DNA from: Sulfitobacter sp.
Lineage (GTDB): Bacteria > Pseudomonadota > Alphaproteobacteria > Rhodobacterales > Rhodobacteraceae
DNA length: 64,000 nucleotides
Assembly: GCA_029252045.1 (NCBI GenBank)
Contig: JAQXCD010000059.1
Span: 1-64,000, forward strand
Reading direction: 5' to 3'
The notes under the pieces are model-generated. The model saw only the letters and a program-made list of their open reading frames with translations, searched no databases and was not told the DNA's origin. Positions 9,341 to 18,189 of the stretch are shown here, in pieces; within the stretch, counting starts at the first letter, position 1; every line of letters starts with the position of its first letter. Both the position numbers and the translations under genes were made by a program.

Positions 9341-9841
9341 CTATGCGGGGCGGAGATCACCTGTGGGCGTCCCGGCGGCAAGTGGCAGCCAGAGTGTTTC
9401 GTCGAAGTTGTATTTATCCGCATGGCCGACAAGCGTGATCTGCCCTTCGTCCTCGGACACCTCAATCCGGCCACCGTAGGGCATGGCCGTTTCCATACAC
9501 ATCAGGGCCAGAAACGTCAGACGTACAAGGTGTCGCGGTTGCCCTTCCAGCGGGGTCCATGACACAGTCAGGCGTGAGGGGCCGTAGATGTCGGCAAGGA
9601 TCGCAGTGATTTCGGGGCGGCCGACAACCTGATCGCTGGCGGCCCCAAAGGCGATACGGAAAAACCGGATGCGCGCGCTGGCGTTTGTTACACTCTCCGA
9701 GATCAGGGCCATTTCAGGGCTGATCGACGGGCGGCTCATCTCGATCAGTTCCAGACCGTTGTTGATGGCACCGATTGGCGATATCAGGTCATGAAAGATG
9801 CGGCTGCCGATCAGCGCTGCGAAATCGGTTTCATGGCCCAT
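9341..9841 (-). CDS. chpT: Histidine phosphotransferase ChpT, C-terminally cut by an in-frame TAG
   Basis: ChpT carries phosphate from the hybrid kinase CckA to CtrA and CpdR in alphaproteobacterial cell-cycle or motility control. The 166 residues show the HPt-like helix with the phospho-accepting His in FHDLISPIGAINNGLE (His17) and a degenerate ATPase-like C-terminal domain. The TAG at 9343-9341 interrupts the protein just after TPTGDLRPA. The same frame continues for 26 residues, beginning VQFGLLPVIARDEGASWLW, to a TAA at 9262-9260. That tail looks like a natural end and would give a protein of about 193 residues. A single C-to-T change (CAG to TAG) would explain it. Confidence 0.85.
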   Translation of the reverse strand: MGHETDFAALIGSRIFHDLISPIGAINNGLELIEMSRPSISPEMALISESVTNASARIRFFRIAFGAASDQVVGRPEITAILADIYGPSRLTVSWTPLEGQPRHLVRLTFLALMCMETAMPYGGRIEVSEDEGQITLVGHADKYNFDETLWLPLAAGTPTGDLRPA

Positions 9842-9875
9842 TTACAGTGGCCTCCTTACAGGTGAGGGACAGGGT

Positions 9876-10061
9876 ATGAACGACATGAATGCAATCCTGA
9901 CGCCCGGTATGCTGGTGCGGCATCCGGGCATGCCCGATTGGGGGGTGGGGCAGGTACAAAGCAACATTGGCGGCAAACTCACTGTCAATTTCAGGGAGGC
10001 AGGCAAGATCGTGATTGATAGCTCACGCGTTGCATTACATCCGGTTTTTGATGACCAGTAA
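9876..10061 (+). CDS. DUF3553 domain small protein
   Basis: A 61-residue protein whose core LVRHPGMPDWGVGQVQSNIG followed by KLTVNFREAGK and VAL matches the DUF3553 family. These small SH3-like barrels resemble the CarD/UvrD C-terminal interaction module. The ATG at 9876 is preceded by GGGACAGGGT. It is transcribed divergently from chpT with only about 35 bases between them, so both promoters must overlap. Function is unknown; by fold it may contact RNA polymerase or a helicase, which is an inference from the family only. Confidence 0.8.
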   Translation: MNDMNAILTPGMLVRHPGMPDWGVGQVQSNIGGKLTVNFREAGKIVIDSSRVALHPVFDDQ

Positions 10062-10198
10062 TTCCAGACCATTGTTAACAAATGGTAACTATTTTACTCT
10101 GGCGGAGGAAATATCAATCACAGGTTGTATTGCGATATGCCCGCCCGCGTTGCCAATTTGCACCGGAGCGCTTAACTGCGGCGCAACCTCAGGGCGGG

Positions 10199-10963
10199 AT
10201 GCAGGTGAGCAACGTGAATAGACCGGATTTCAGAGTTAAACTGGCTGATACACCGGACGAGCTCCGAGCAGCGCAGCGCCTGCGCTATGAAGTGTTTGTG
10301 CGTGAATTGGGCGGTGGCGGCGATCTGGTAGACCACGACGCGGGACTGGAATGCGACCGTTTTGATCCGTATTTTGACCATATGATCCTGACCGAGCAGG
10401 GCAGGGATGCCGTGATCGGCGTCTACCGTCTGTTGCGGAGCGACCGCGCTGATGCCGCAGGCGGGTTCTACTCCGAAAGGGAGTATGATCTGACCCCGCT
10501 CAAGGCGTCGGGGCGGCGGTTGCTGGAGCTGGGGCGCTCCTGCGTACACCCCGATTATCGGGGCGGGATGGCGATGCACAGTCTCTGGCAGGGGTTGGCG
10601 GCTTATGTTGCACGGCACAGGATCGAGGTGCTGTTTGGTGTGGCCAGCTTCCATGGCACCGATGTGGGTGCGATTGCAGCTCCCTTGTCGCTGCTACATC
10701 ATCGCCATCTGGCGCCATCAGAGCTGCGGGTGCGTGCGCGGGAATTCCAGCCGATGGATTTGCTTCTGCCCGACGGCATCGACAAGGCGGCTGCGATGGT
10801 AAAGGTTCCCAGTTTGATCAAAGCCTATCTGCGGCTTGGCGGTTATGTGGGCGAGGGGGCCTATGTTGATCACGCGTTTAATACCACGGATGTTTGCCTG
10901 ATTATGGATACGGCCAAGCTGAACGCGAGGCAGGCCAGAATGTACAAAGGGGACCGCGGGTGA
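10199..10963 (+). CDS. olsB: L-ornithine N(alpha)-acyltransferase (lyso-ornithine lipid synthase)
   Basis: About 254 residues of the OlsB/PlsC-associated GNAT-like family. This enzyme transfers a 3-hydroxyacyl chain from acyl carrier protein to ornithine, the first step of phosphate-free ornithine lipid synthesis. Motifs seen are AQRLRYEVFVRELG, FDPYFDHMIL, LELGRSCVHPDYRGG and IEVLFGVASFHGTD. The frame is open upstream to 10082, but homology begins near NRPDFRVKLADT, so the ATG at 10199 is chosen with moderate certainty. The stop overlaps the GTG start of olsA. Ornithine lipids often replace phospholipids under phosphate limitation. Confidence 0.9.
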   Translation: MQVSNVNRPDFRVKLADTPDELRAAQRLRYEVFVRELGGGGDLVDHDAGLECDRFDPYFDHMILTEQGRDAVIGVYRLLRSDRADAAGGFYSEREYDLTPLKASGRRLLELGRSCVHPDYRGGMAMHSLWQGLAAYVARHRIEVLFGVASFHGTDVGAIAAPLSLLHHRHLAPSELRVRAREFQPMDLLLPDGIDKAAAMVKVPSLIKAYLRLGGYVGEGAYVDHAFNTTDVCLIMDTAKLNARQARMYKGDRG

Positions 10964-11793
10964 GTGCAAGATGGGAGAACGGCGTGCATCCGGACATGCC
11001 ATTCTTGGGCGCGCTTGGCTGGTTGCGCGTGGCGTTGCGGGCGTTGGTGCTGGCGGTGCTGGTGTTTGGCGGGCTGGTTGTCTTGCTGCTCTGCCGTCTG
11101 CTCGAGCGTCCGTTGTGCGGTATGAACAGGCCCGTCACGCCCTATATCACCCAGTCTGTCTGCCGGAACGCCTTGCGCATTATGGGCATGGGGCTGCGGA
11201 TGCAGGGCGCGCCGATGCAGGCGCGGGGCGCTGTGGTGGCTAACCATACCAGCTGGCTGGATATCTTCGCGCTGAACGCCGCCAAGCGGATCTATTTTGT
11301 GTCAAAGTCCGAGGTTGCCGGCTGGCCCGGAATAGGCTGGCTGGCCCGCGCCACCGGCACCGTCTTTATCGAGCGTAATCCGGCCCGCGCGCGCGAGCAG
11401 ACAGAACTGTTCCAGATGCGCCTGTTGGCGGGCCACAAGCTGCTGTTTTTTCCTGAGGGGACCAGTACGGACGGGCTTCAGGTGCTGCCGTTTAAAACCA
11501 CGCTGTTTCAGGCCTTCTTTGCGTCTGAGTTGCGTGACCAGATTTATGTGCAGCCTGTTGCAGTGATCTATCACGCGCCTTTAGGACTGGATGCGCGCTA
11601 TTACGGGTGGTGGGGCAGTATGGAGTTTGGCACGCACCTGCTGGCTACGCTTGCACCAGTGCGCGCAGGATCGGTTGAGGTGATCTACTGCACGCCGCTG
11701 AAAGTTGCTGATTTTGCGGACCGCAAGGCGCTTGCTGCGGCGGCGGAGACAGCACTGCGTCAGGCGCATGGGACGACATTGACCGCCACCTAG
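10960..11793 (+). CDS. olsA: Lyso-ornithine lipid O-acyltransferase
   Basis: A 277-residue PlsC-type 1-acyl-glycerol-phosphate acyltransferase homolog. It has an N-terminal hydrophobic anchor (ALRALVLAVLVFGGLVVLLL), the catalytic box NHTSWLD, the substrate motif FIERNPARAREQ and the FPEGTSTDG block. Paired with olsB it should add the second acyl chain to form ornithine lipid at the inner membrane. The GTG at 10960 overlaps the olsB stop as GTGA, supporting that start over the longer frame from 10894. It ends with TAG. No Pho box was noticed upstream of the pair. Confidence 0.9.
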   Translation: MSARWENGVHPDMPFLGALGWLRVALRALVLAVLVFGGLVVLLLCRLLERPLCGMNRPVTPYITQSVCRNALRIMGMGLRMQGAPMQARGAVVANHTSWLDIFALNAAKRIYFVSKSEVAGWPGIGWLARATGTVFIERNPARAREQTELFQMRLLAGHKLLFFPEGTSTDGLQVLPFKTTLFQAFFASELRDQIYVQPVAVIYHAPLGLDARYYGWWGSMEFGTHLLATLAPVRAGSVEVIYCTPLKVADFADRKALAAAAETALRQAHGTTLTAT

Positions 11794-11813
11794 CATTGTG
11801 ATGCCATTTGCAC

Positions 11814-11842
11814 TTGCAGAATATATTGCTGTGGGGTATGCG
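11814..11842 (+). promoter_or_regulatory. Candidate promoter for rpsB-tsf
   Basis: TTGCAG (11814-11819), a 17-base spacer and TATGCG (11837-11842) lie about 125 bases before rpsB. TTGC-type -35 boxes are common in strong alphaproteobacterial promoters. Confidence 0.4.
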
Positions 11843-11848
11843 CGCCCT

Positions 11849-11968
11849 ACTAAATCCCGCAATCGGGGATTGGGACAGGTCAGGGAGAAATCCTGACAGG
11901 TTCCGCCGGTTGGCCTGCATCCCGTAGGTCAGACCCCCGATGAGGTTAAACCGGAAAGGTATAAAGAC
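11849..11968 (+). promoter_or_regulatory. Structured 5' leader of rpsB
   Basis: Two hairpins occur in the untranslated leader. AATCCC / GGGATT has a 7-base loop (11853-11871), and GTCAGG / CCTGAC has a 7-base loop (11879-11897). S2 is known to control its own operon in other bacteria through its leader, so this may be a protein-binding site. It does not match a structure I can name. Confidence 0.35.
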
Positions 11969-12742
11969 ATGGCTCTTCCTGAGTTCTCCATGCGCCAATT
12001 GCTTGAAGCAGGCGTACACTTTGGTCACCAGACACAGCGCTGGAACCCACGCATGGGCCCGTACATCTACGGCGCGCGTAACGGCATCCACATCATGGAC
12101 CTGACACAGACTGTCCCCATGCTGGAAGACGCTCTGAAAATTATCCGTGATACAGTCGCCAAGGGCGGCAGCATCCTATTTGTTGGCACCAAGCGTCAGG
12201 CTGCACAGCCGATTGCGGACGCCGCAGAGAAATGTGCACAGTATTACATGAACCACCGCTGGCTGGGTGGCACGCTGACCAACTGGCAGACCGTGTCCAA
12301 GTCCATCCAGCGCCTCAAGCACATCGACGAGCAGTCCGAAATCGGCTTCTCCGGTATGACCAAGAAAGAGCGTCTGGGCATGGAACGTGACCAGGCGAAG
12401 CTGCAGGCTTCCTTGGGTGGTATCCGCGAAATGGGCGGCCGTCCCGACCTGATCTTTGTCATCGACGTACGCAAAGAGCAGCTGGCGATTGCAGAAGCAA
12501 ACAAGCTGGGTATTCCGGTTGTGGCCGTGGTTGACACCAACTGCTCGCCAGACGGCATCGACTATATCATTCCGGGTAACGATGACGCGGCACGCGCCAT
12601 CGCTTTGTACACCGATCTGGCTGCACGCGCGGCACTTGACGGTATGTCCGCACAGCTGGGCGCCGCCGGCGTTGATCTGGGCGCGATGGAAGAAGCACCG
12701 ATGGAAGAAGCGCTTGCTGAAGAAGCACCTGCGGCAAGCTAA
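11969..12742 (+). CDS. rpsB: 30S ribosomal protein S2
   Basis: A 257-residue protein of normal length starting [20 protein letters not shown], with the conserved [20 protein letters not shown] and [14 protein letters not shown] blocks. S2 binds late to the 30S subunit. The C-terminal 25 residues are Glu/Ala rich and variable, as usual. GGAAAGGTATAAAGAC precedes the ATG. It leads the conserved rpsB-tsf operon; a strong hairpin lies between the two genes. Confidence 0.97.
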   Translation: MALPEFSMRQLLEAGVHFGHQTQRWNPRMGPYIYGARNGIHIMDLTQTVPMLEDALKIIRDTVAKGGSILFVGTKRQAAQPIADAAEKCAQYYMNHRWLGGTLTNWQTVSKSIQRLKHIDEQSEIGFSGMTKKERLGMERDQAKLQASLGGIREMGGRPDLIFVIDVRKEQLAIAEANKLGIPVVAVVDTNCSPDGIDYIIPGNDDAARAIALYTDLAARAALDGMSAQLGAAGVDLGAMEEAPMEEALAEEAPAAS

Positions 12743-12771
12743 GCACAGCACTGCTGTCACAAGCTTGTAAC

Positions 12772-12795
12772 TCGGGGCAGGGATACCTGCCCCGA
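12772..12795 (+). promoter_or_regulatory. Intercistronic hairpin between rpsB and tsf
   Basis: A perfect 10-base-pair stem TCGGGGCAGG / CCTGCCCCGA closes a GATA loop. No T tract follows, so it is not a standard terminator. It may be an RNA-processing or stability element that sets the S2 to EF-Ts ratio. Confidence 0.6.
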
Positions 12796-12833
12796 ACGCA
12801 TATATAAAACCCAATATTAGGAGACCCTGAGCG

Positions 12834-13709
12834 ATGGCAATTACAGCATCCATGGTCAAAGAACTCCGCGATTCCACAGGCGCGGGCATGATGGACGCCA
12901 AGAAGGCACTGACAGAAACAAACGGCGACATCGAAGCCGCTGTTGACTGGCTGCGCACCAAAGGTCTGGCCAAAGCGGCCAAGAAGTCCGACCGCACAGC
13001 AGCAGAAGGCCTTGTGGCCGTGAATGTTGAAGGCGGCCGCGGTGTGGCTGTTGAAGTCAACTCCGAGACAGACTTTGTTGGCAAGAACTCCGACTTCCAG
13101 AAAATGGTTTCCGGTATCGCGGACGTTGCTGTAAAAGCAGCTGACATCGACGCGCTGAAAGCGGCTGACATGGGCGGCAAAACCGTCGAGCAGACCGTAA
13201 TGGACGCTGTTGCTGTTATCGGCGAGAACATGTCTGTCCGTCGTATGTCCTCGATCGAGGGTGATGTGGTTGTGTCCTATGTGCACAACGCAGCGGCACC
13301 CGGCATGGGTAAAATCGGCGTTCTGGTTGCAATGACCGGTGGCGACGAAGCCTTCGGCAAGCAGGTTGCAATGCACATCGCAGCTGTGAACCCTGCGTCC
13401 TTGTCCGAAGCTGATCTTGATCCGGCAGTTGTCGAGAAAGAAAAGCAGGTCCAGATCGACATCGCAAAAGAGTCCGGCAAGCCAGACGCTGTGATCGAGA
13501 AGATGATCGTTGGCCGCATGCAGAAGTACATGTCCGAAGTGACATTGCTGAACCAGGCGTTTGTTGTGAACCCTGATCTGACTGTTGGTGTCGCCGCAGC
13601 TGAAGCCGGTGCCACAATCACCGGTTTTGTGCGTCTGGAAGTAGGCGAAGGCATCGAAGTTGTGAAAGAAGATTTCGCAGCAGAAGTGGCGAAAGCTGCA
13701 AAAGGCTAA
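12834..13709 (+). CDS. tsf: Elongation factor Ts
   Basis: A 291-residue nucleotide exchange factor for EF-Tu. It opens with [20 protein letters not shown] and [12 protein letters not shown], the conserved UBA-like N-terminal domain. The core contains [12 protein letters not shown], the site that contacts EF-Tu. TTAGGAGACCCTGAGCG gives a good ribosome binding site. It follows rpsB after a hairpin and is ended by a strong terminator at 13733. Confidence 0.97.
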   Translation: MAITASMVKELRDSTGAGMMDAKKALTETNGDIEAAVDWLRTKGLAKAAKKSDRTAAEGLVAVNVEGGRGVAVEVNSETDFVGKNSDFQKMVSGIADVAVKAADIDALKAADMGGKTVEQTVMDAVAVIGENMSVRRMSSIEGDVVVSYVHNAAAPGMGKIGVLVAMTGGDEAFGKQVAMHIAAVNPASLSEADLDPAVVEKEKQVQIDIAKESGKPDAVIEKMIVGRMQKYMSEVTLLNQAFVVNPDLTVGVAAAEAGATITGFVRLEVGEGIEVVKEDFAAEVAKAAKG

Positions 13710-13732
13710 GCTGCCTTTACGCAACTGATTTG

Positions 13733-13763
13733 AAAAAGGCGGGGCTTGGGCTCCGCCTTTTTT
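13733..13763 (+). terminator. Rho-independent terminator after tsf
   Basis: The stem AAAAAGGCGG / CCGCCTTTTT has a loop of about 10 bases and ends in a run of T. It closes the rpsB-tsf operon. Confidence 0.9.
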
Positions 13764-13914
13764 GCGTTGTGCTGATGGCGCCATGTGCCAAGCGGCAGAG
13801 GCAAAAGTGCACAACATGGCACTTTTCTCAAAACTTGAAATCAAAGTGATGACATAATTTGCCCCAACTCCGAGAGTAACGCTCAATTGAGCAGTCAAAA
13901 AGAAACGGGGCAAC

Positions 13915-15024
13915 ATGTCGAAATTCGAGCAAGATACCGATACAATGCAAAACGGTCAAAAACCTGACATTGCAGGATCTCTGGTGCGCGTCGCGCGCGA
14001 GAGTGGGCGAACGCCATTTTCAATCGCATTTGATTTTCTCAAACTGCGCCGCCAACGGGGCAAGCTAAAGCTATCCGAGTATTTGTTATATGAGTTGTAT
14101 GACACAAAAAAGTGGACGGATGACGCGCGAGATAGCTTCATCTCGGCGTATAGGCATTGGCCGGTTGTGAATGCCTGCAACGATCCACATTGGTAGGCTG
14201 TGACCGAAAACAAATGGCTGTCGTCGGTGTTCCTAAAGCAAAACGGCATCCCGATTCCAGAAAGCAAAGCAATCTTTGACGTCGGTGTTCAGCTGTATCG
14301 GGATGCGCCAAAGTTGCAAAATGCAGATGACCTCAAGTCGTTCCTGACGGAATGCAAAGATTACCCGATGTTTGCCAAGCCGATTGGTGGCATGTGGAGT
14401 GCAGGCGCTTTCCGGATCACAGGTCACACAGATACGCATGTTCTGGTTGATGGCAGCGAGCCGGTGACCTTCGCCGAGCTCGTCGATGGGACTTTGGCCA
14501 AGACGCCCTATATCGTCCAATCCTGTCTCAAGCCGCATTCCTTTTTTGAGGGCATTACAGATGCCACTGCGACGGTGCGGTGTTTGAATCTTATCCATAA
14601 CGGCACGTTCAAAGGCCTACACACTGTTTTGAAAGTCCCGCAGAAGGGGAATGTCGCGGATAACTTTTGGTGGTCAGGCAATGTGCTGTGCAACCTTGAC
14701 CACGAAACAGGCGAGATCAAAAGCATCGTCACATCTGAGGGTGGCCGCCGTATTGTCCATGATGCGCTTCCCGATAATGCCCGCACGCTGCTGGGGGAGC
14801 ACTTGCCCTGCTGGAGCGAGTTGCGCGCGCTGAATGAACAAGTTGCACTGTTGCATGCCGCCAACCGCTATGGCTCGACTGATATCGCATTGACCGAGAA
14901 CGGGCCGGTCGTCATCGAAGTGAACAACGGTTGCGCGTTTGAGTTGATCCAGATGGCGACAGGTGAGGGGTTGCTGACGGGCGAAATGACCCAGTTTTTT
15001 CAGGACTGCGGCGCCAAGCTCTAG
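13915..15024 (+). pseudogene. Sugar-transfer-associated ATP-grasp protein, interrupted by in-frame TAG
   Basis: Two open pieces in the same frame form one protein of about 369 residues. The first (13915-14196) carries the N-terminal region with IAFDFLKLRRQRGKLKLSEY and ends NACNDPHW. After the TAG at 14194-14196 and one sense codon, the second piece (from GTG 14200) has the ATP-grasp body: ENKWLSSVFLKQNGIPIPES, MFAKPIGGMWSAG, TATVRCLN and VIEVNNGCAFELIQ. Homologs of this family (PF14397) are single proteins in polysaccharide clusters. A CAG-to-TAG change is the simplest explanation. Re-initiation at GTG 14200, four bases after the stop, could yield the C-terminal piece alone. GC is lower than its neighbours. 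Confidence 0.8.
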
Positions 15025-15315
15025 GGCCTGTCGCAGGGCAGCCAATCTCGAAGCAGTACGGCAAAGCCGCGCACAAATAGGCTGTGCCGCACCGGTGGTC
15101 CTCCGGGGGGACAAGGACCGCTTTTGGCTCCGGCCAGCAAGACCTGAAAAGGGCCGTGCTGGAACCGGCGACCCACCAGAGCATTGAAATTGCAAAGTTT
15201 TTGGGCCGTTTGCCAGATCAGCTAAGCTACAATGACCTGACAAGGGGAATGTGCAGCAATGTTTCCCCAACGGAAAGTGAGGGAATCCTTACCTTTTGGT
15301 TAATTTCCGAAAATG
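15025..15315. other. Structured intergenic stretch, identity unresolved
   Basis: About 290 bases between convergent genes without a convincing reading frame. It contains a strong imperfect hairpin (GGTCCT near 15095 pairing with AGGACC near 15115) and several GC-rich complementary blocks. It could be a small structured RNA or an insertion-element relic. I could not match it to a known RNA family. Confidence 0.35.
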
Positions 15316-16071
15316 TCAGGCGTCGAGGACAAACATCTGGTTGGCAAAGGCGGCTTTCAGCACGGCCTGTGCGGTTGTATCCACGGCCAGCGCTTCGCGG
15401 GCAAGGCGCAGATGTTTCTCCACCGTGGCGGCCGTCAGGCCCATGATCGACCCGATGTCCTGCGCGGTTTTGCCGTCACCGACCCATTCCAGAACCTCGC
15501 GCTGGCGCGACCTGAGTGCGCGGTTGGGGGCTGTGTAGGGCAGGGTGAGGATTTTGAGGTGGACGATGTTGTTCATCAAGGTGATGTCAGCCCCGTGCAC
15601 GTCCCAAACCGCATCAATGGTGGCCTGATCTATCTCGCGCCGCGCAGTCAGGGCAATGGCCCCTTTGGAGCGGGCCGAGATCGATTTAAAGCTGACCGAA
15701 TAGCCGGCCAATACACCCATGTCGCGGTTGAATTCCAACACACGCCGCTCAGGCGCGCTGAGCGTTTTTGTTCGCTCCATTTCCGTCAGAAGCTTCCAGC
15801 TTTTGGCCCCTTCGTTTTCCAGCGCCCAATGTATCATAGGGGCATGGAAGAAATGGCCTTCGTCAAGAAAGACGCTGGTGTACTCTTTGGTATGGTTTGT
15901 CAGGATGATAAAATCGCTGGGATCACCGAGGGAATTTGCGGTGCGGTAGCGGGTAAAGCCGTAGATCAGCCGATCAAAGCCGAACTCGGCCATTTTGGCA
16001 ACATGCCCCTCCCACAGCTCCTCCATCGTTTTGCTGTTGGCAACACGCAGAAGATAATCCCGTAGGCTCAT
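15316..16071 (-). CDS. LuxR-family transcriptional regulator (solo)
   Basis: A 251-residue protein with an N-terminal autoinducer-binding-like domain (residues ~1-165, including [15 protein letters not shown] and [12 protein letters not shown]). A C-terminal LuxR helix-turn-helix follows ([38 protein letters not shown]). No luxI-type synthase is in the window, so it is a LuxR solo that may sense an imported or distant signal. Its start overlaps the aroQ stop as ATGA, so it is co-translated with a shikimate-pathway enzyme. Whether ligand-binding residues are all retained was not established. Confidence 0.88.
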   Translation of the reverse strand: MSLRDYLLRVANSKTMEELWEGHVAKMAEFGFDRLIYGFTRYRTANSLGDPSDFIILTNHTKEYTSVFLDEGHFFHAPMIHWALENEGAKSWKLLTEMERTKTLSAPERRVLEFNRDMGVLAGYSVSFKSISARSKGAIALTARREIDQATIDAVWDVHGADITLMNNIVHLKILTLPYTAPNRALRSRQREVLEWVGDGKTAQDIGSIMGLTAATVEKHLRLAREALAVDTTAQAVLKAAFANQMFVLDA

Positions 16072-16508
16072 TTCACGGCCAGCCTTTCGGCCAGTGCGTC
16101 CAGCGCCATCAGATAGCCGCGTGGTCCGAAGCCGCAGATTTGGCCGATGGCAACGCGCGCCAGATAGGAGGTGTGGCGGAATTCTTCGCGGGCGTGGATG
16201 TTGCTCAAATGAACTTCGACAGTCGGTAGCTCCACCGAGGCGACGGCATCCATCAGGGCAATCGAGGTATGAGTATAGGCACCTGCATTGATCACCAGCC
16301 CGCCGTGGGTGCTTTTGGCCGCGTGAATGGCGTCTATCATCACGCCCTCATGGTTGGACTGCAAAAACGCCACATCCATGCCCAGCGACGCTGCGTGGGC
16401 CGTGCAGGCGGCCTCGATATCGGCAAGGGTTGTGCGGCCGTAAACCTCCGGCTGGCGTTGGCCCAGCAGGTTGAGGTTTGGACCGTTCAAAACAAGAACC
16501 GAAGGCAT
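16068..16508 (-). CDS. aroQ: 3-dehydroquinate dehydratase, type II
   Basis: A 146-residue type II enzyme (usual length ~145-150) that dehydrates 3-dehydroquinate in the shikimate pathway. Signature parts are [21 protein letters not shown] with the catalytic Tyr, [28 protein letters not shown] and [15 protein letters not shown] with the catalytic His. It is followed without a gap by a LuxR-type regulator on the same strand. Confidence 0.96.
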   Translation of the reverse strand: MPSVLVLNGPNLNLLGQRQPEVYGRTTLADIEAACTAHAASLGMDVAFLQSNHEGVMIDAIHAAKSTHGGLVINAGAYTHTSIALMDAVASVELPTVEVHLSNIHAREEFRHTSYLARVAIGQICGFGPRGYLMALDALAERLAVK

Positions 16509-16622
16509 ATGGATTCCGATACAATTTGGATTGCTTTACCTTGTCAGCCCGAGCCCAATCTGTCCAGCGTTCAGAGGGGTATAGAGCAGGGCGCGGTACG
16601 ATTGCACCACGCCCTGACAGGC

Positions 16623-18107
16623 TCACCCAACGGCGGTGTTGATCAACACAAACAGGATGGCAGACAACAGGGCCGCCGCAGGGACCGTTATGATCCACGC
16701 TGCAATTATGGTCATGAAATGCGAACGGCGGACCAGTTTACGGCGGCGGCGTTCTTCGGGGGCATAGCTGGTCCGGTCCGGCATGTCCTGGCGGGTCTTG
16801 CGGATGCGGCGCTCGGCGTCCCATTCGCGGAAGAAGCCCACACCAAACACGCCGCCAACGGCGATGTGGGTCGAGCTGACAGGCAAGCCAAGCCAACTGG
16901 CGATGATGACCGTGATCGCAGCCGACAGGGCCACACAATAGGCGCGCATCGGGTTCAGTTTGGTGATCTGGCCGCCAACCATCCGGATCAGCTTGGGGCC
17001 AAACAGGAACAGACCAAAGGAGATACCAAAGGCGCCAATGATCATGACCCATGCGGGGATGTTCACTTTCCCGAGGAAGTCACCGGATTCGCTGGCGTGA
17101 ACAATGGCAGCCAGAGGACCAACCGCATTGGCCACATCATTCGCCCCGTGCGCAAAGCTGAGCAGGGCTGCCGAAATCACCAGCGGGATACCAAACAGCA
17201 CCTTGAGGGACTTGTTACGGTTCTCCAGCCCTTCGGACTGTTTGCGGATCACGGGGATCATTACCAGCCAGATGGCCACGCCAACCACCACACCGATGAT
17301 CAGGGCTGTGGGCATATCAATCTTGATCAGCTTTTTGAGTGCTTTGAGCGCAAGATAGGACGTAAATGTCCCGCCCATGATCCCAACCAGAATGGGTACC
17401 CAAACGCGGGCGGAGGCAATTTTGTCGTCACGGTAGATGATGCGCGACTTGATCAACCACAAAAACGCGGCAGCAACACCGCCGCCCAGAACCGGTGAAA
17501 TGACCCAGCTGGCTGCAATTGCACTCATCGTGGGCCAGTTCACGGCGCCAAAACCGGCCGCGGCAATGCCTGCCCCCATAACACCGCCCACAACCGAGTG
17601 TGTTGTCGAGACAGGAGCACCGATCCATGTGGCCATGTTCACCCAGAGAGCCGCTGACAACAGCGCGGCCATCATCGCCCAGATGAACGTGGAGGCCGTT
17701 CCCATGCTTTCAGGGGCAATGATGCCCTTGGCAATCGTCGAGACAACGTCGCCGCCCGCTAGCAACGCGCCGGCACTCTCAAAAATCACCGCAATGGCAA
17801 TGGCACCGCCCATGGTTAGGGCATTTGCGCCAACAGCCGGCCCCATATTGTTGGCCACGTCATTTGCGCCGATATTCAGCGCCATATAGGCGCCCAGACA
17901 GGCCGCAATTACCACAATCGCGGAATTGCTTGATTGATCGAGAAACAGCATAGCCGCGATGCCGGCCAGCACCACAAACACAAGTGCGATGCCCGTTCCG
18001 ACCATGGGCCGTGACACATAGGCCGTCGCAATTTCCAGATTGGAGTAGCGCGCAAGATCACGGTCCAGCGTTTCAAGATGGCGTAGATCGCCCTGATTGT
18101 CCGACAT
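16623..18107 (-). CDS. PiT-family inorganic phosphate transporter
   Basis: About 494 residues and at least ten hydrophobic segments. Two copies of the PiT signature are present: LNIGANDVANNMGPAVGANAL in the first half and FAHGANDVANAVGPLAA in the second. These mark the inverted-repeat architecture of low-affinity phosphate:cation symporters. The ATG at 18107 is favoured because GGGGGATGAATACT gives good ribosome-binding spacing; an ATG nine bases upstream (18116) is possible. Together with the Pst system at 24-28 kb it gives the cell both low- and high-affinity phosphate uptake. It follows a Nudix gene on the same strand. Confidence 0.93.
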   Translation of the reverse strand: MSDNQGDLRHLETLDRDLARYSNLEIATAYVSRPMVGTGIALVFVVLAGIAAMLFLDQSSNSAIVVIAACLGAYMALNIGANDVANNMGPAVGANALTMGGAIAIAVIFESAGALLAGGDVVSTIAKGIIAPESMGTASTFIWAMMAALLSAALWVNMATWIGAPVSTTHSVVGGVMGAGIAAAGFGAVNWPTMSAIAASWVISPVLGGGVAAAFLWLIKSRIIYRDDKIASARVWVPILVGIMGGTFTSYLALKALKKLIKIDMPTALIIGVVVGVAIWLVMIPVIRKQSEGLENRNKSLKVLFGIPLVISAALLSFAHGANDVANAVGPLAAIVHASESGDFLGKVNIPAWVMIIGAFGISFGLFLFGPKLIRMVGGQITKLNPMRAYCVALSAAITVIIASWLGLPVSSTHIAVGGVFGVGFFREWDAERRIRKTRQDMPDRTSYAPEERRRRKLVRRSHFMTIIAAWIITVPAAALLSAILFVLINTAVG

Positions 18108-18189
18108 AGTATTCATCCCCCGTTTAGGGAGTGCCTAACCCCGTAAAGGCTGCAAAAGCAACCATACATAAGGGGCAGGGGGCAAATAT

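Noticed and set aside
10072-10092. Possible CtrA-type site (TTAAC...TAAC) near GTTAACAAATGGTAAC
   Set aside because: Spacing between the halves is one base short of the CtrA consensus and it is not clearly upstream of a CtrA-type target.
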